The notes beneath the pieces were generated by a model that was not told the DNA's origin, did no database searches, and was given only the letters and a program-made list of their open reading frames with translations. Positions 37,201-44,760 of a stretch of DNA of 64,000 nucleotides are shown piece after piece (the stretch's first letter is position 1; each line of letters starts with the position of its first letter). A program made the position numbers and the translations under genes. The DNA lies in the NCBI RefSeq assembly GCF_019578655.1, contig NC_063257.1, positions 23,887,939-23,951,938 of the forward strand. Direction: 5' to 3'. This DNA is from Ricinus communis. Its lineage: Eukaryota; Streptophyta; Magnoliopsida; Malpighiales; Euphorbiaceae.

Positions 37201-40200
37201 CTATTTGTTGAGATGTAGGAATATAAGGAATACAAATCAGTCCACTTTCAATCTTCTCTTTGATAAAGTGCTTGTCAACTTCAACATGCTTAGTCTGATC
37301 ATGATGAACTGGAACAAGCAGCTTTGTTGTCACAATAGACTTTCATCGGGAGGGAAATAGGTAGTTCCAAATCTTCTAGTAACCTTTTAATCCATATTGC
37401 TTCACAAATTTCATGTGCAAGAGATCTGAATTCAGCTTCAGCACTACTACGTGCTACAACATTTTGTTTTTTGCTCCTCCAGGAAACAAGATTTCCTCCA
37501 ATAAAAGTGCAGTACCCTGATGTTGATCTTCTATCTGTAGTGCTACCTGCACAATCAGCATCGATATAGACTTCCACTTGCAAATGACCAGATTTTTTAA
37601 ACATCAGTCCTTTTCCAGGTGTTCCCTTTAGATATCTAAGTATCCTATAGGCAGCTTCAAAGTGTTTTTGGCCTGGTGAGTGCATAAATTGGCTAATTAT
37701 GCTTACTGCAAATGCTATATTAGGACGAGTATGTGACAGATATATAAGTCTGCCCACTAAACGCTGAAACCTCTCCTTCTGAATTATGTCCTTTGGTTTT
37801 GCAGGATTTAATTTGAGATTCACCTCCTTTGGAGTTTCAGCTGCTTTGTAACCTAGAAGACCTGTTTCATTTAGTAGATCAAGGATATATTTCCTTTGAT
37901 TCACAAAAATTCCTTCTCGTGATCTTGCGAACTCCATGCCTAGAAAATACTTTAATGCCCCTAGGTCTTTGATCTCCAAATCTTGACTTAGCTTTTTCTT
38001 TAAACTAGCTAATTCATCCTCATCATCACCAGTTAAAATCATATCATCAACATACACAACCAACACCGTTGTTTTACCTTCCTTAGAATGTTTATAAAAC
38101 ATGGTGTGGTCTGCTTGACTTTGATTGTATCCATATTTTTTCATTGTTTTTCCGAATCGTTCAAACCATGCTCTTGGGGATTGCTTGAGGCCATATAAAG
38201 ATTTCTTAAGTTTGCAAACTTTGTTTTTGCCAACAGATTTTTCAAATCCAGGAGGTGGACTCATGAACACTTCCTCTTCTAAATCACCATTGAGAAAGGC
38301 ATTTTTCACATCTAGTTGGTGTAGTGGCCAACTGAAATTAGCTGCAAGAGAATAAAACAAGTATAGAGTTAATTTTGGCTACTGGAGCAAAGGTTTCTTG
38401 GTAATCGATACCATAAGTTTGAGTAAACCCCTTAGCCACCAGCCTAGCCTTGTATCTCTCCACATTGCCATCTACTTTACATTTTACAGTAAAAACCCAT
38501 TTGCAACCAACAATCTTTTGATCTTTGGGGAGTTCTACCACTTCCCATGTCCCATTCCTTTTCAACGCACCCATTTCTTCCATTACTGCCATCCTCCAAT
38601 TTGGATCATCAAGTGCTTCCTGAATTATTCTTGGAATAAATAGATTTAAGATTTTTGACACAAATGCATATGACTCTTGGAGAGTTTATTATAAGATAAA
38701 TAATTTGCAATTGGATGATTAGTACAAGAACGAGTTCCTTTTCTAAGTGCAATAGGGACATCAAGATCACAATATTCATGTGATTTTTGAGGATTATCAA
38801 AAGAATCAATATTTTGAGGAGAATCTTGAGTACCTGAATTCGGAGTGGATTGACTGGGTGCTGAGGAGATGATGAGTTCTCTACCTTTTTTGTGATCCTT
38901 TCTCCTTATATAAATAAGAACCTCATGCTTATTATTTGGAAGTGTTTCTTTTTCTATCATAGATTCAATATTGCTTGACAAAATATAAGTTTTATCTTCA
39001 AAAATATTTGGCATAGAAGCCACAATTTTGAGTAAAACAATGCTGTCCCATTTATTTTCTTCCTCTAATTGCTCCCCCTGAAGAAATTCCTTTTGAAATA
39101 AGGCTGATTTTCAAGAAAGATAACATCCATAGAAATTATGACCTTTTTATTGTGGGGATTAAAAAACTTGTACCCCTTCTTATTTGATGCATAACCAACA
39201 AAAACATATTTCTCAACCCTTGGATCTAGTTTGGATTGATCCTTGTTGCTAGATAAATGGATGTGCAACAAAAAATTTTAAGAGGTACATTGGATGAAAG
39301 ACGATGTTGTGGGAAGTAACGTTGAAAACATTCAAGGGGAGTAGTGAAATCAAGAACACGGGTAGGCATTCTATTAATCAAATATGATGCAGTTAAAATA
39401 GCTTCTCCCTATACATATTTAGGTACATACATAGAGAACATAATAGCACGAGCCACTTCCAATAAGTATCTATTTTTGCGCTCGGCTATACCATTTTGTT
39501 GGGGCGTATCAACACAAGTAGATTTATGTTGAATACCCTTGTCTTTTAAAAACCTTCCAAGCGTTTCATTGAAATACTCTTTACCATTATCAGTATGTAG
39601 GGTACTGATTTTAGTTTGAAATTGATTTTCAATCATAGCGTAAAAATTTTGAAAGATCGTCTTAACATCAAACTTGTTAGTCACTAAAAAAACCCAACAC
39701 AATCGAGTATGATCATCGATAAATGTGACAAATCATTTTTTTTTCAAATAAATATGGATCCGTGAGGGACCCCACACATCACTGTGAATTAAATAAAAAG
39801 GCCTTGAGGGTTGATAAGGCTTTGAATGATAAATGTGCTTATGACTTTTTGATAAAATGCAATGTTCACAATGAAAACAAGAACAATCTATTCCTTTAAA
39901 TAAAGTAGGAAACTGTCTTTTAAGGTAGAAAAAATTAGGATGCCCTAATATATAATGCCAAAACATGATTTTATCTTTAACAGAGATAGAACTAACACTA
40001 CTTAGTCCATGAGGTTTTTTATCTTTGGAGGCTTCACCTTCAAAATGGTAGAGCCCATCTATCATCCTAGCACTGCCAATCTTCCTCCCGAATTCTGGTC
40101 CTGAAACACACAATAGGAGTCACAAAAAATGACACGGCAATTGGAATCTTTAGACAGTTCACTGATAGATAATAGATTACATGCAAGTTTAGGTACATGG

Positions 40201-43200
40201 AGGATAGATTTACGAGTCAAGGTTTTTGACAAACTGATTGTACCTTTACCAGCAATTGGTGTGTAAGAACCATCTGCTATACGAATTTTTTCATGACCAG
40301 AACAAGGAACATAAGTATGAAATAAACTTGAGACACTTGTCATATGGTCAGATGCTCCAGAATCTATGATCTATGGAGCAGTTAGGCTCACATAGGATAA
40401 GACATTTAAATTTCTACCTGTTTGTGCCAAGGAAGCATTAGGAGTACCGGATGATCCAGAATTAGATTTCAGCAGCTTTAGTATTTGATCAACTTGTTGT
40501 GGAGTGAAGGGGACATCTTCAGCTTCATTCGCAGTGGGAGTCCGATTGAACTTGCCTTCATGTTTTCCCTTCCAGTTAGCTGGTTTTCCATGAAGTTTCT
40601 AGCAGTTTTCACTTGTATGCTTTGGTTTGTTGTAGTGGTCACACCAAACACGGGGCTTTTCATCAAATTTCTTCACTTTTCTTGCATAGGATTCAGCTGC
40701 TGCTAATGCAGAGTTTTCAGTGCTGCTGTTTGAGCCTTTTTTCCCCAACATAACCAGTCTGCGACTTTCCTCACGTCGAACCTCAGCAAATACCTCGCCA
40801 ATAGATGGAAGGGGCTGTCTCCCAATGATTCGCCCTCTTACTTCATCAAACTCCACATTATGTCCCATGAGGAATTTGAAAATGCGATTATCTTCTACCT
40901 TTTTTCTGTAATGATTGCAATCATCAGTGGATTTCCATTCATAAAAGTTAAACAAGTCCAAGTCTTGCCATAGACGTTTCAGAGAATTAAAATATTTGGT
41001 GATACTATCCTCACTTTGATGGATTTCCCCTAGTTTCAGCATGATTTCATATATCTGAGACTGATTTTCCAGATCTGAATACATTAAATTGACATTATCC
41101 CAATTTGCTGTGTGATAACACATGTAATTGGAACTTATGTCTTCCTCCATGGAGTTGACTAGCCATGTCATAACCATGGAGTTTTCTGCATCTCAAGAAG
41201 AATAGGATGGGTCATCCATGTCTGCTTCCTTCTTCTCACCAGTTAAGTATCCACTCTTCCCTCTACCTCGAATATACATACGCACAGACTGAGACCAGCG
41301 TAGAAAATTCTCTCCATTCAACCTAATAGTAGTTATTTGGACTGAATGAGAATCAAATGTGGCTAAGATTTTTTGTTGATTGGATGAAGTAGGTATTTCA
41401 GAAGTAGGATTAGTGACTGATCCATTAGATGGAGTTGCAAGCATGGTGGAATTGCAGTGGCTAGATTTTTCTTTGAGGAGGCTAGGGTTTTTTTTTTTTC
41501 TTTTTCGGATGGCTCTGATACCATGCAAATAAATAGAAAAGATAGGTTGTATTGCTCCTTAATTTACATGTATTACATTGTACATATATATAGGTATAAA
41601 CATCACCTAAATAAAGAAAGAACATAATCACAACAATTTATAGCTATATAAGAAATCTGCCTAATGATTTGCCTAATCTCCTTTAATGTAGCTTAGAATT
41701 CCTATATTTACAGCTAGGTCAATATTTCCTATTCCAACATTCCTATAGCTTGCTTTGAATCTGGTTTCTTGGTTAATTCCCAAGTTCCATTTTCCTCAAT
41801 CATCTCTCGCCTTCATCCATTATGGAAAATTTGAAACTTCACTATAGCTTGAGGGTTCACTGAAGGCTAGGTTATAATGTTCGTACACCTTTGATGAAGG
41901 CCTGGTTCTTTGGTCGAATCTACATCAAACTGATTAAAATCCTCTTGGTGCTCAAATCATAAATTTTGTATGCTTGGACTCTTGCTGCATAACCAAGGAA
42001 AATCCCTATATTGCTTTTTTGTCTAGCTTGCTTCTTTGCACTGAAGGGACATGTGTGTAGCATATTGAGCCACATGTATTCAAATGTTGAGCTCAGGCTT
42101 TGTGTCTTGTCCATGCCTCTAATGGTGTTTTACTTTTGATAAAAAGGCTTGGGTAGAATTCGTTCCCAAAAGCTAGTTCAAAGGAAGAGGGTGCCCAATT
42201 CATATATATACACCTAAACCCTAACTTAGCAATGTGGAATAAATACAACTTCTAACATTCTCTCTCACATTCAGCATGTCATGCAAATAGGCCGGATCCA
42301 AACCCATCATTAGGACAAAAGACTGGCTCTGATACCATGATAAATATGCTTTGGGTAGGACTCATTCCTAAAAGCTAGCTCAAAGGAAGAGGGTGCCCAA
42401 TCCACATATATAGACCATAGCAACCCAGTAACTTAGCAATGTGGAAGAAATACAACTTTTAACAATCTTCAACAACTTTAGTGGAAAGTCAGTTGAGCAA
42501 ATACACATCAGTATTAACTGCTTCAGCCGAAAAGAAGGTAGGAAAATCCTTTTCAAACAGTAAACACCTAACCATCTCCATCATAGTCCTATTCTTTCCT
42601 CTCTGACACTCCATTTTGATGAGGCGAATAAGGAACAATGAGTTGATGCAGGATACCTAAGTCTTTGCAGAACATGTTGAACGAATATGATGTAAATTCT
42701 CTACCGTTATCAGTCCTTAGCACCTTCAATTTGCACTCATATTTGTGTTTCAGCAAGTTTTAAAACTTTTGAAGGCTGAAAACATATATGATTTTGCCTT
42801 GAGAAAATACACACGTTATTTCGCTGAAATCATCGATGAAAAAGGTAACGTGTGAATTTTTGTTTCAGGGAAGCTGTTAGCATCGGTGCACATATGTCTG
42901 CATGAACTAGCTCTAGCTTTTGACTGGCTCTTCTGGGTACGCTTGTAAGGAAAGGTTTTCTGTGTAACTTGACGTATTCACATCCTTCATTCACTTCACT
43001 ACCACATCAGTCTCAGGCATACTCATAGACCATAAGACTTTTCAGTGCCTTGAAGTTGAAATGCTCAAATTTATTGTGCCGCTTTAAACTCATTAATCTT
43101 AGAACTAAACAAGTGACTATTAACATGATCAAAGTTCAACTAGAAGGTCCATCAATCTACCTGAGTAATCTTTGACGGACTCATCATCCTTCAAACTAAG

Positions 43201-44439
43201 GAGCCTAATTGTCTTGACTCTTCACTTCCTTCATACTCTTCTTTGAGCTTGTCCCAAACTTGTTTTGGTGACTCCAAATCCATAATCTTTGTAAAAAATG
43301 GTCAGTCAGACCCGCATGAATAAATGTGATGGCTTTGTCTTTCTTCAACTTGTCATCTTCATATGCCTTGCTTTGCGTAATGGTGGGATTTGCTCTTAAG
43401 GGAGGTGGATAGTTGTCTGGTAGCACCACTTGCCAAAGTGATTGGGATTTAAGACGAAATCTCATCTTGATTGTCCAAATAAGTTAGTTTTCACCATTGA
43501 ACATAGAAACTGAAGAAGATGAACTGATGGTGGAAGCCATGCAAGAAGTTGTCACTCTCTCTTGGTATCTTGGTTGAACTCTCTTCCCAAAAGGGTTTCT
43601 AAATCTGCCTCAGTCTCGAAGAATATAAGGGCTCTGATATAACCATTGAAATTATGAAAATTGGTTCGTTTGATCTGTTCTAAAGTAGAAATCTAGAGAG
43701 AACAAAACTAATCTTAAGAAGAGAGTGTAGTATATGATAGGTCTCTCATCACTTCTAGGCATTTCATTTAGGTATATATATGGCTTACAGGATAAAGAAA
43801 TGCAAGCTTCCTAAAGAAGCTATTATTATTAGGTCTAACTTCTCATAATTAGTACAACTAATTAGTCTAAGCCCGAGACCAATTGGACTAGCAAAAAGAT
43901 TAAATATATATATATATATATATATAATTATAGTTGCCCACGGCTAATCTCACAAGTTCTAACAAATTTGTCATTTGGTTTACCAAGTATTGAATGGCTA
44001 TAGGGCTTCTTCTACTGACGTCTCTGAGATTCAGTTTATTGGCTTTTTCCTTGCAAACATTCAGATAATACCAATTCTTATGTCCCTACATAAACACTGT
44101 CTGTTTGGGTGCAGAAATCCACCACTTTGGGGAACCGTGAAATATCTCTCAGAGAAGATTCCAAAAGATACTTCTAGCAAGGTTCGGATAAACCGCGATT
44201 TATACTCTCATGAAAAGTAAGTGACTTCTTTTCTTTTCTTGTTAAAATTAAATTTGCTGCAATTTTATTTTCAAGTTTGCTTTAACGATGAATCTGATGT
44301 TGACTATAGAATCATGGAGACGGCACCGACATTACCTGATTTTGCTTTATCTCTGAAACCTGATGACTATCAGCTTCCTTCAGTGGACTCTTCTTGGAAT
44401 GAAGAGAATGTAAACCAGCTGAAGGGTGACCGAAGATAG
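16201..44439 (+). CDS. BRO1-domain protein, endosomal-targeting family (10 coding exons)
   Basis: Exons: 16201-16453, 16543-16676, 16808-16943, 21081-21177, 21268-21334, 23402-23500, 29711-29800, 31536-31690, 44115-44216, 44310-44439. All introns are GT-AG, phases agree, and the exons total 1263 nt, giving 420 residues and a TAG stop. The protein starts MGCIVSTP, a likely N-myristoylation (Gly2) and palmitoylation (Cys3) site. The rest is one BRO1-like helical domain: landmarks are [19 protein letters not shown] (about residues 49-67), [53 protein letters not shown], and [15 protein letters not shown]. The length matches the single-domain plant family. BRO1 domains bind ESCRT-III subunits on endosomes in yeast and animals; the plant protein's exact partner is not shown here. 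The exon 6/7 joint reads QVVDIQ. The gene is stretched to about 28 kb by retroelements in introns but has no coding defect. Confidence 0.9.
16944..21080 (+). other. BRO1 intron 3 (4.1 kb), holding an L1-type remnant
   Basis: GTAGTT donor, GTGGTAG acceptor. Outside the reverse-transcriptase remnant at 18500-19420 I recognise nothing firm. 17340-17640 holds a pair of diverged repeats (TATCACTTTGGAAGACTCCA at about 17478 and 17563), and 19430-19660 has loosely repeated phrases around GATCA and GTGACC. Two small frames on either strand show no family resemblance. Confidence 0.7.
18500..19420 (+). mobile_element. Degenerate L1-type (LINE) reverse transcriptase remnant
   Basis: Plus-strand frames, broken by many stops and shifts, keep the order of plant L1 reverse-transcriptase landmarks. 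There is a [15 protein letters not shown] segment near 18540-18585, DGFT-like words just after, [10 protein letters not shown] near 18992-19020, a [18 protein letters not shown] segment near 19060-19115, and a KAYS segment near 19160. A PFLFTF segment near 19317-19335 matches the usual PLSPFLF. No intact domain, no target-site duplication and no 3' poly(A) end is visible. It lies in the sense orientation inside the BRO1 gene. Confidence 0.6.
21335..23401 (+). other. BRO1 intron 5 (2.1 kb) with diverged repeats
   Basis: Three related phrases of the form TAAAAGTTAACTTCTAGTTG...AGTAG...TTCACATG occur at about 22711, 22871 and 23228. The latter two are followed by sequence including GATGCGAGACTCAAGGTATC or its equivalent. 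A 33-bp direct duplication (GTGGAGACGGATCATGTAA) occurs at about 23055 and 23089. This looks like an old unclassified repeat. No open frame is supported. Confidence 0.5.
24022..24236 (-). repeat. Copia-1 LTR (3' LTR in element orientation)
   Basis: 215 bp, TG...CA ends, followed inward by the polypurine tract at 24237-24249. Confidence 0.9.
24244..25970 (-). pseudogene. Copia-1 reverse transcriptase and RNase H
   Basis: Two overlapping frames: 25970-25353 carries the first part ([32 protein letters not shown]) and 25473-24244 the rest. The break lies near 25375, where GLK-type spacing is lost. The catalytic YVDD is encoded at 25189-25200. RNase H has DADWAG, the [17 protein letters not shown] block, and a C-terminal [10 protein letters not shown]. 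Product if intact: RNA-dependent DNA polymerase with RNase H acting in the cytoplasmic particle. The RNase H part is well preserved, so the element is not old, but the frameshift disables it. Confidence 0.85.
26330..27853 (-). pseudogene. Copia-1 zinc knuckle, protease, GAG-preintegrase and integrase
   Basis: Frame 27853-27092 holds protease and the GAG-preintegrase block ([11 protein letters not shown]). Frame 27013-26330 holds the integrase core from HSDVWGPSR, with the D,D-35-E residues visible in [14 protein letters not shown] and the [10 protein letters not shown] block. A CCHC knuckle lies just upstream, near 27910-27850, in the protease frame. The protease active site is damaged: the expected Asp-Ser-Gly followed by Ala-Ser-Asp reads DSKVD (about 27574-27588), with one codon lost and the essential glycine replaced. 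Confidence 0.8.
27805..28711 (-). pseudogene. Copia-1 gag
   Basis: Two frames, 28711-28481 and 28407-27805. The first starts close to the primer-binding site and has [18 protein letters not shown], the conserved N-terminal gag signature of many plant copia elements. The second has [20 protein letters not shown] and a [13 protein letters not shown] block. A stop and frameshift near 28410-28480 separate them. Gag forms the virus-like particle. Confidence 0.8.
28731..28940 (-). repeat. Copia-1 LTR (5' LTR in element orientation)
   Basis: 210 bp, nearly identical to 24022-24236. The primer-binding site is immediately inside, on its left. Confidence 0.9.
28946..29710 (+). other. Remainder of BRO1 intron 6
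   Basis: Ordinary T-rich intron ending TTGCTTGACAG. Short frames at 29035-29238 (plus) and 29229-29441 (minus) have no recognised family. Confidence 0.5.
29801..31535 (+). other. BRO1 intron 7 (1.7 kb), AT-rich with AAT microsatellite
   Basis: GTTTTT donor, ACCAG acceptor. It contains an (AAT)n run at 30726-30766 followed by TAG repeats. Around 30180-30480 are AT-rich phrases (e.g. AATCCTAGAAAATAGC) like those at 2480-3440 and 46370-46560, probably copies of one dispersed repeat. Confidence 0.55.
30726..30766. repeat. (AAT)n microsatellite
   Basis: About 11 AAT units followed by TAG units, in BRO1 intron 7. Confidence 0.9.
31691..33259 (+). other. First part of BRO1 intron 8
   Basis: GTAATTT donor at 31691. 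Nothing coding is recognised; three short plus frames (31814, 32212, 32645) are without family resemblance. A pyrimidine run, (T)19, lies at about 33196-33214. Confidence 0.5.
33498..33695 (+). pseudogene. rps2: Fragment of plastid ribosomal protein S2 gene (nuclear insertion)
   Basis: Sixty-five codons are open in the frame that begins [20 protein letters not shown]. The next recognisable words are [16 protein letters not shown] and KQFLIVGT, in the order and spacing of the N-terminal third of chloroplast-encoded ribosomal protein S2. Similarity stops around KKNDTSRG just before a TAA at 33693-33695; the normal protein continues for about 170 more residues. There are several amino acid changes, so the transfer is not recent. 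The start region is also missing. It lies between the inverted arms of a transposon-like element, so it is a captured nuclear plastid sequence, not a functional gene. Confidence 0.85.
34258..34289. repeat. (TA)n microsatellite
   Basis: About 16 TA units inside the TIR element interior. Confidence 0.9.
34736..35589 (+). other. Intron 8 between the TIR element and Copia-3
   Basis: No long open frame. It may include the degraded 3' end of Copia-3, but I find no match here to that element's 318-bp LTR at 43647-43964. Confidence 0.4.
35608..36868 (-). pseudogene. Copia-3 reverse transcriptase and RNase H (broken)
   Basis: Fragments: 36868-36551 ([40 protein letters not shown]), 36421-36206 ([17 protein letters not shown]) and 35940-35608 ([41 protein letters not shown]). 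Stops and shifts separate them. The YVDDLL equivalent lies between the first two fragments, near 36424-36440. Confidence 0.75.
36889..37104 (-). repeat. Copia-2 LTR (3' in element orientation)
   Basis: 216 bp, TG...CA, followed by the polypurine tract at 37105-37117. Confidence 0.88.
37112..38661 (-). pseudogene. Copia-2 reverse transcriptase and RNase H
   Basis: The frame at 38661-38338 gives the N-terminal part ([18 protein letters not shown]). 38360-37299 is a 353-codon open stretch from [16 protein letters not shown] through YVDD (about 38042-38053) to RNase H ([22 protein letters not shown]). 37333-37112 holds the C-terminal [12 protein letters not shown]. Three short frame breaks separate them; in RNase H the usual W of the ADWAG motif is C. 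The polymerase core is otherwise intact. Confidence 0.85.
38646..40343 (-). pseudogene. Copia-2 protease, GAG-preintegrase and integrase (broken)
   Basis: Frames 40343-40062, 40113-39733, 39702-39409, 39271-39065 and 39023-38646. The protease keeps DSGASDHM (about 40348-40371), but the tryptophan codon shortly before it has become a TAG. GAG-preintegrase has [15 protein letters not shown]. The integrase core keeps [18 protein letters not shown] and [10 protein letters not shown], with a frameshift near 39730. 38646-39271 is the variable integrase-to-polymerase linker. Confidence 0.75.
40599..41528 (-). pseudogene. Copia-2 gag
   Basis: 41528-41193 carries [18 protein letters not shown], homologous to the Copia-1 gag start, beginning next to the primer-binding site. 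41177-40599 carries the gag core ([13 protein letters not shown]) and the CX2C part of the zinc knuckle. A stop separates the two frames near 41190. Confidence 0.75.
41524..41739 (-). repeat. Copia-2 LTR (5' in element orientation)
   Basis: 216 bp partner of 36889-37104. PBS on its left flank. Confidence 0.88.
42137..42464 (-). mobile_element. TRIM-like miniature LTR retrotransposon (328 bp)
   Basis: Two direct repeats, 42137-42257 (121 bp) and 42338-42464 (127 bp), both begin TGATAAA and end TAACA and share the phrase CAAAGGAAGAGGGTGCCCAA. The 80 bp between them hold, next to the right repeat, a tRNA-Met primer-binding site on the minus strand (TGGTATCAGAGCCAGTC) and, next to the left repeat, a purine-rich tract (minus strand GTGAGAGAGAA). 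Two LTRs, PBS and PPT without coding capacity define a TRIM. It interrupts the integrase region of Copia-3 between VVED and KTPLEAW. The flanks show no perfect 5-bp duplication. Confidence 0.75.
43205..43465 (-). pseudogene. Copia-3 gag fragment
   Basis: It has SLWQVV, then [31 protein letters not shown], the conserved gag core of a plant copia group different from that of Copia-1 and Copia-2. It begins about 180 bp from the primer-binding site. Frame broken on both sides. Confidence 0.7.
43647..43964 (-). repeat. Copia-3 5' LTR
   Basis: 318 bp, TGAAATTATG to TTCTAACA, containing a (TA)n run at about 43897-43925. Adjacent at 43630-43645 is a degraded primer-binding site (minus strand TGGTTATATCAGAGCC). 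Confidence 0.6.
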
Positions 44440-44760
44440 ATCAGTATGTGTTATATCTTCAGAAAATCAGCTATACAAAATACTTGAATGGCCAATGAAA
44501 CGGGGGATCATTCTTCATTTATGTGTACCAAAGGTCCACTTCAGCCCCACGGATTTTCTTTTCCCTTTTTTTTCCCCTTTTCCAATGTCTTCTTTTCCCT
44601 ATCTCAAGTATTTGTAGCTTATCCTGTGATAAAGCTTTTGTACAAGTTCCCTGGTGTGTAAATCACATACTGTTGGAAAAGGGATGGTTTTCCTTGCGTG
44701 TAATCTTGATTATAGTAAATAAAAAAGAAAAAAAGGAAAGAAAAAGAAAAAGGTAATTTT
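44440..44760 (+). other. BRO1 3' untranslated region
   Basis: Follows the TAG at 44437-44439. AATAAA at 44718-44723 is a plausible polyadenylation signal. The boundary is inferred. Confidence 0.45.

Larger units (their letters stand above)
36889..41739 (-). mobile_element. Copia-2: complete copia retrotransposon nested in Copia-3
   Basis: 4.85 kb, antisense to BRO1. LTRs 36889-37104 and 41524-41739 (216 bp each) start TGCAAATAAATAG and end TTCCAACA, with about five substitutions between them. The primer-binding site (minus strand TGGTATCAGAGCC) touches the right LTR, and the polypurine tract (minus strand TTGAGGGGGAG) touches the left one. Domain order gag to RNase H is as in Copia-1, and the protein types are similar to Copia-1. 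The 5 bp flanking the element are CCAGT and TTCCT, so no target duplication is seen. The host reading frame joins directly across it. Confidence 0.9.
35590..43964 (-). mobile_element. Copia-3: older antisense copia, split by Copia-2 and a TRIM
   Basis: The parts are 43964-41740 (LTR, primer-binding site, gag, integrase, start of reverse transcriptase) and 36888-35590 (rest of reverse transcriptase, RNase H). The coding sense continues across Copia-2: the last residues before it read KQAIG and the first after it [12 protein letters not shown], the expected junction of the polymerase start. The right LTR is 43647-43964 (TGAAATTATG...TTCTAACA). A mutated tRNA-Met primer-binding site abuts it. 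No partner LTR is visible at the left end, so it is 3'-truncated or decayed. The protein type is close to Copia-4 and differs from Copia-1 and Copia-2. Confidence 0.75.

Noticed and set aside
38125..38643. Plus-strand frames in Copia-2
   Set aside because: Antisense of the reverse transcriptase.
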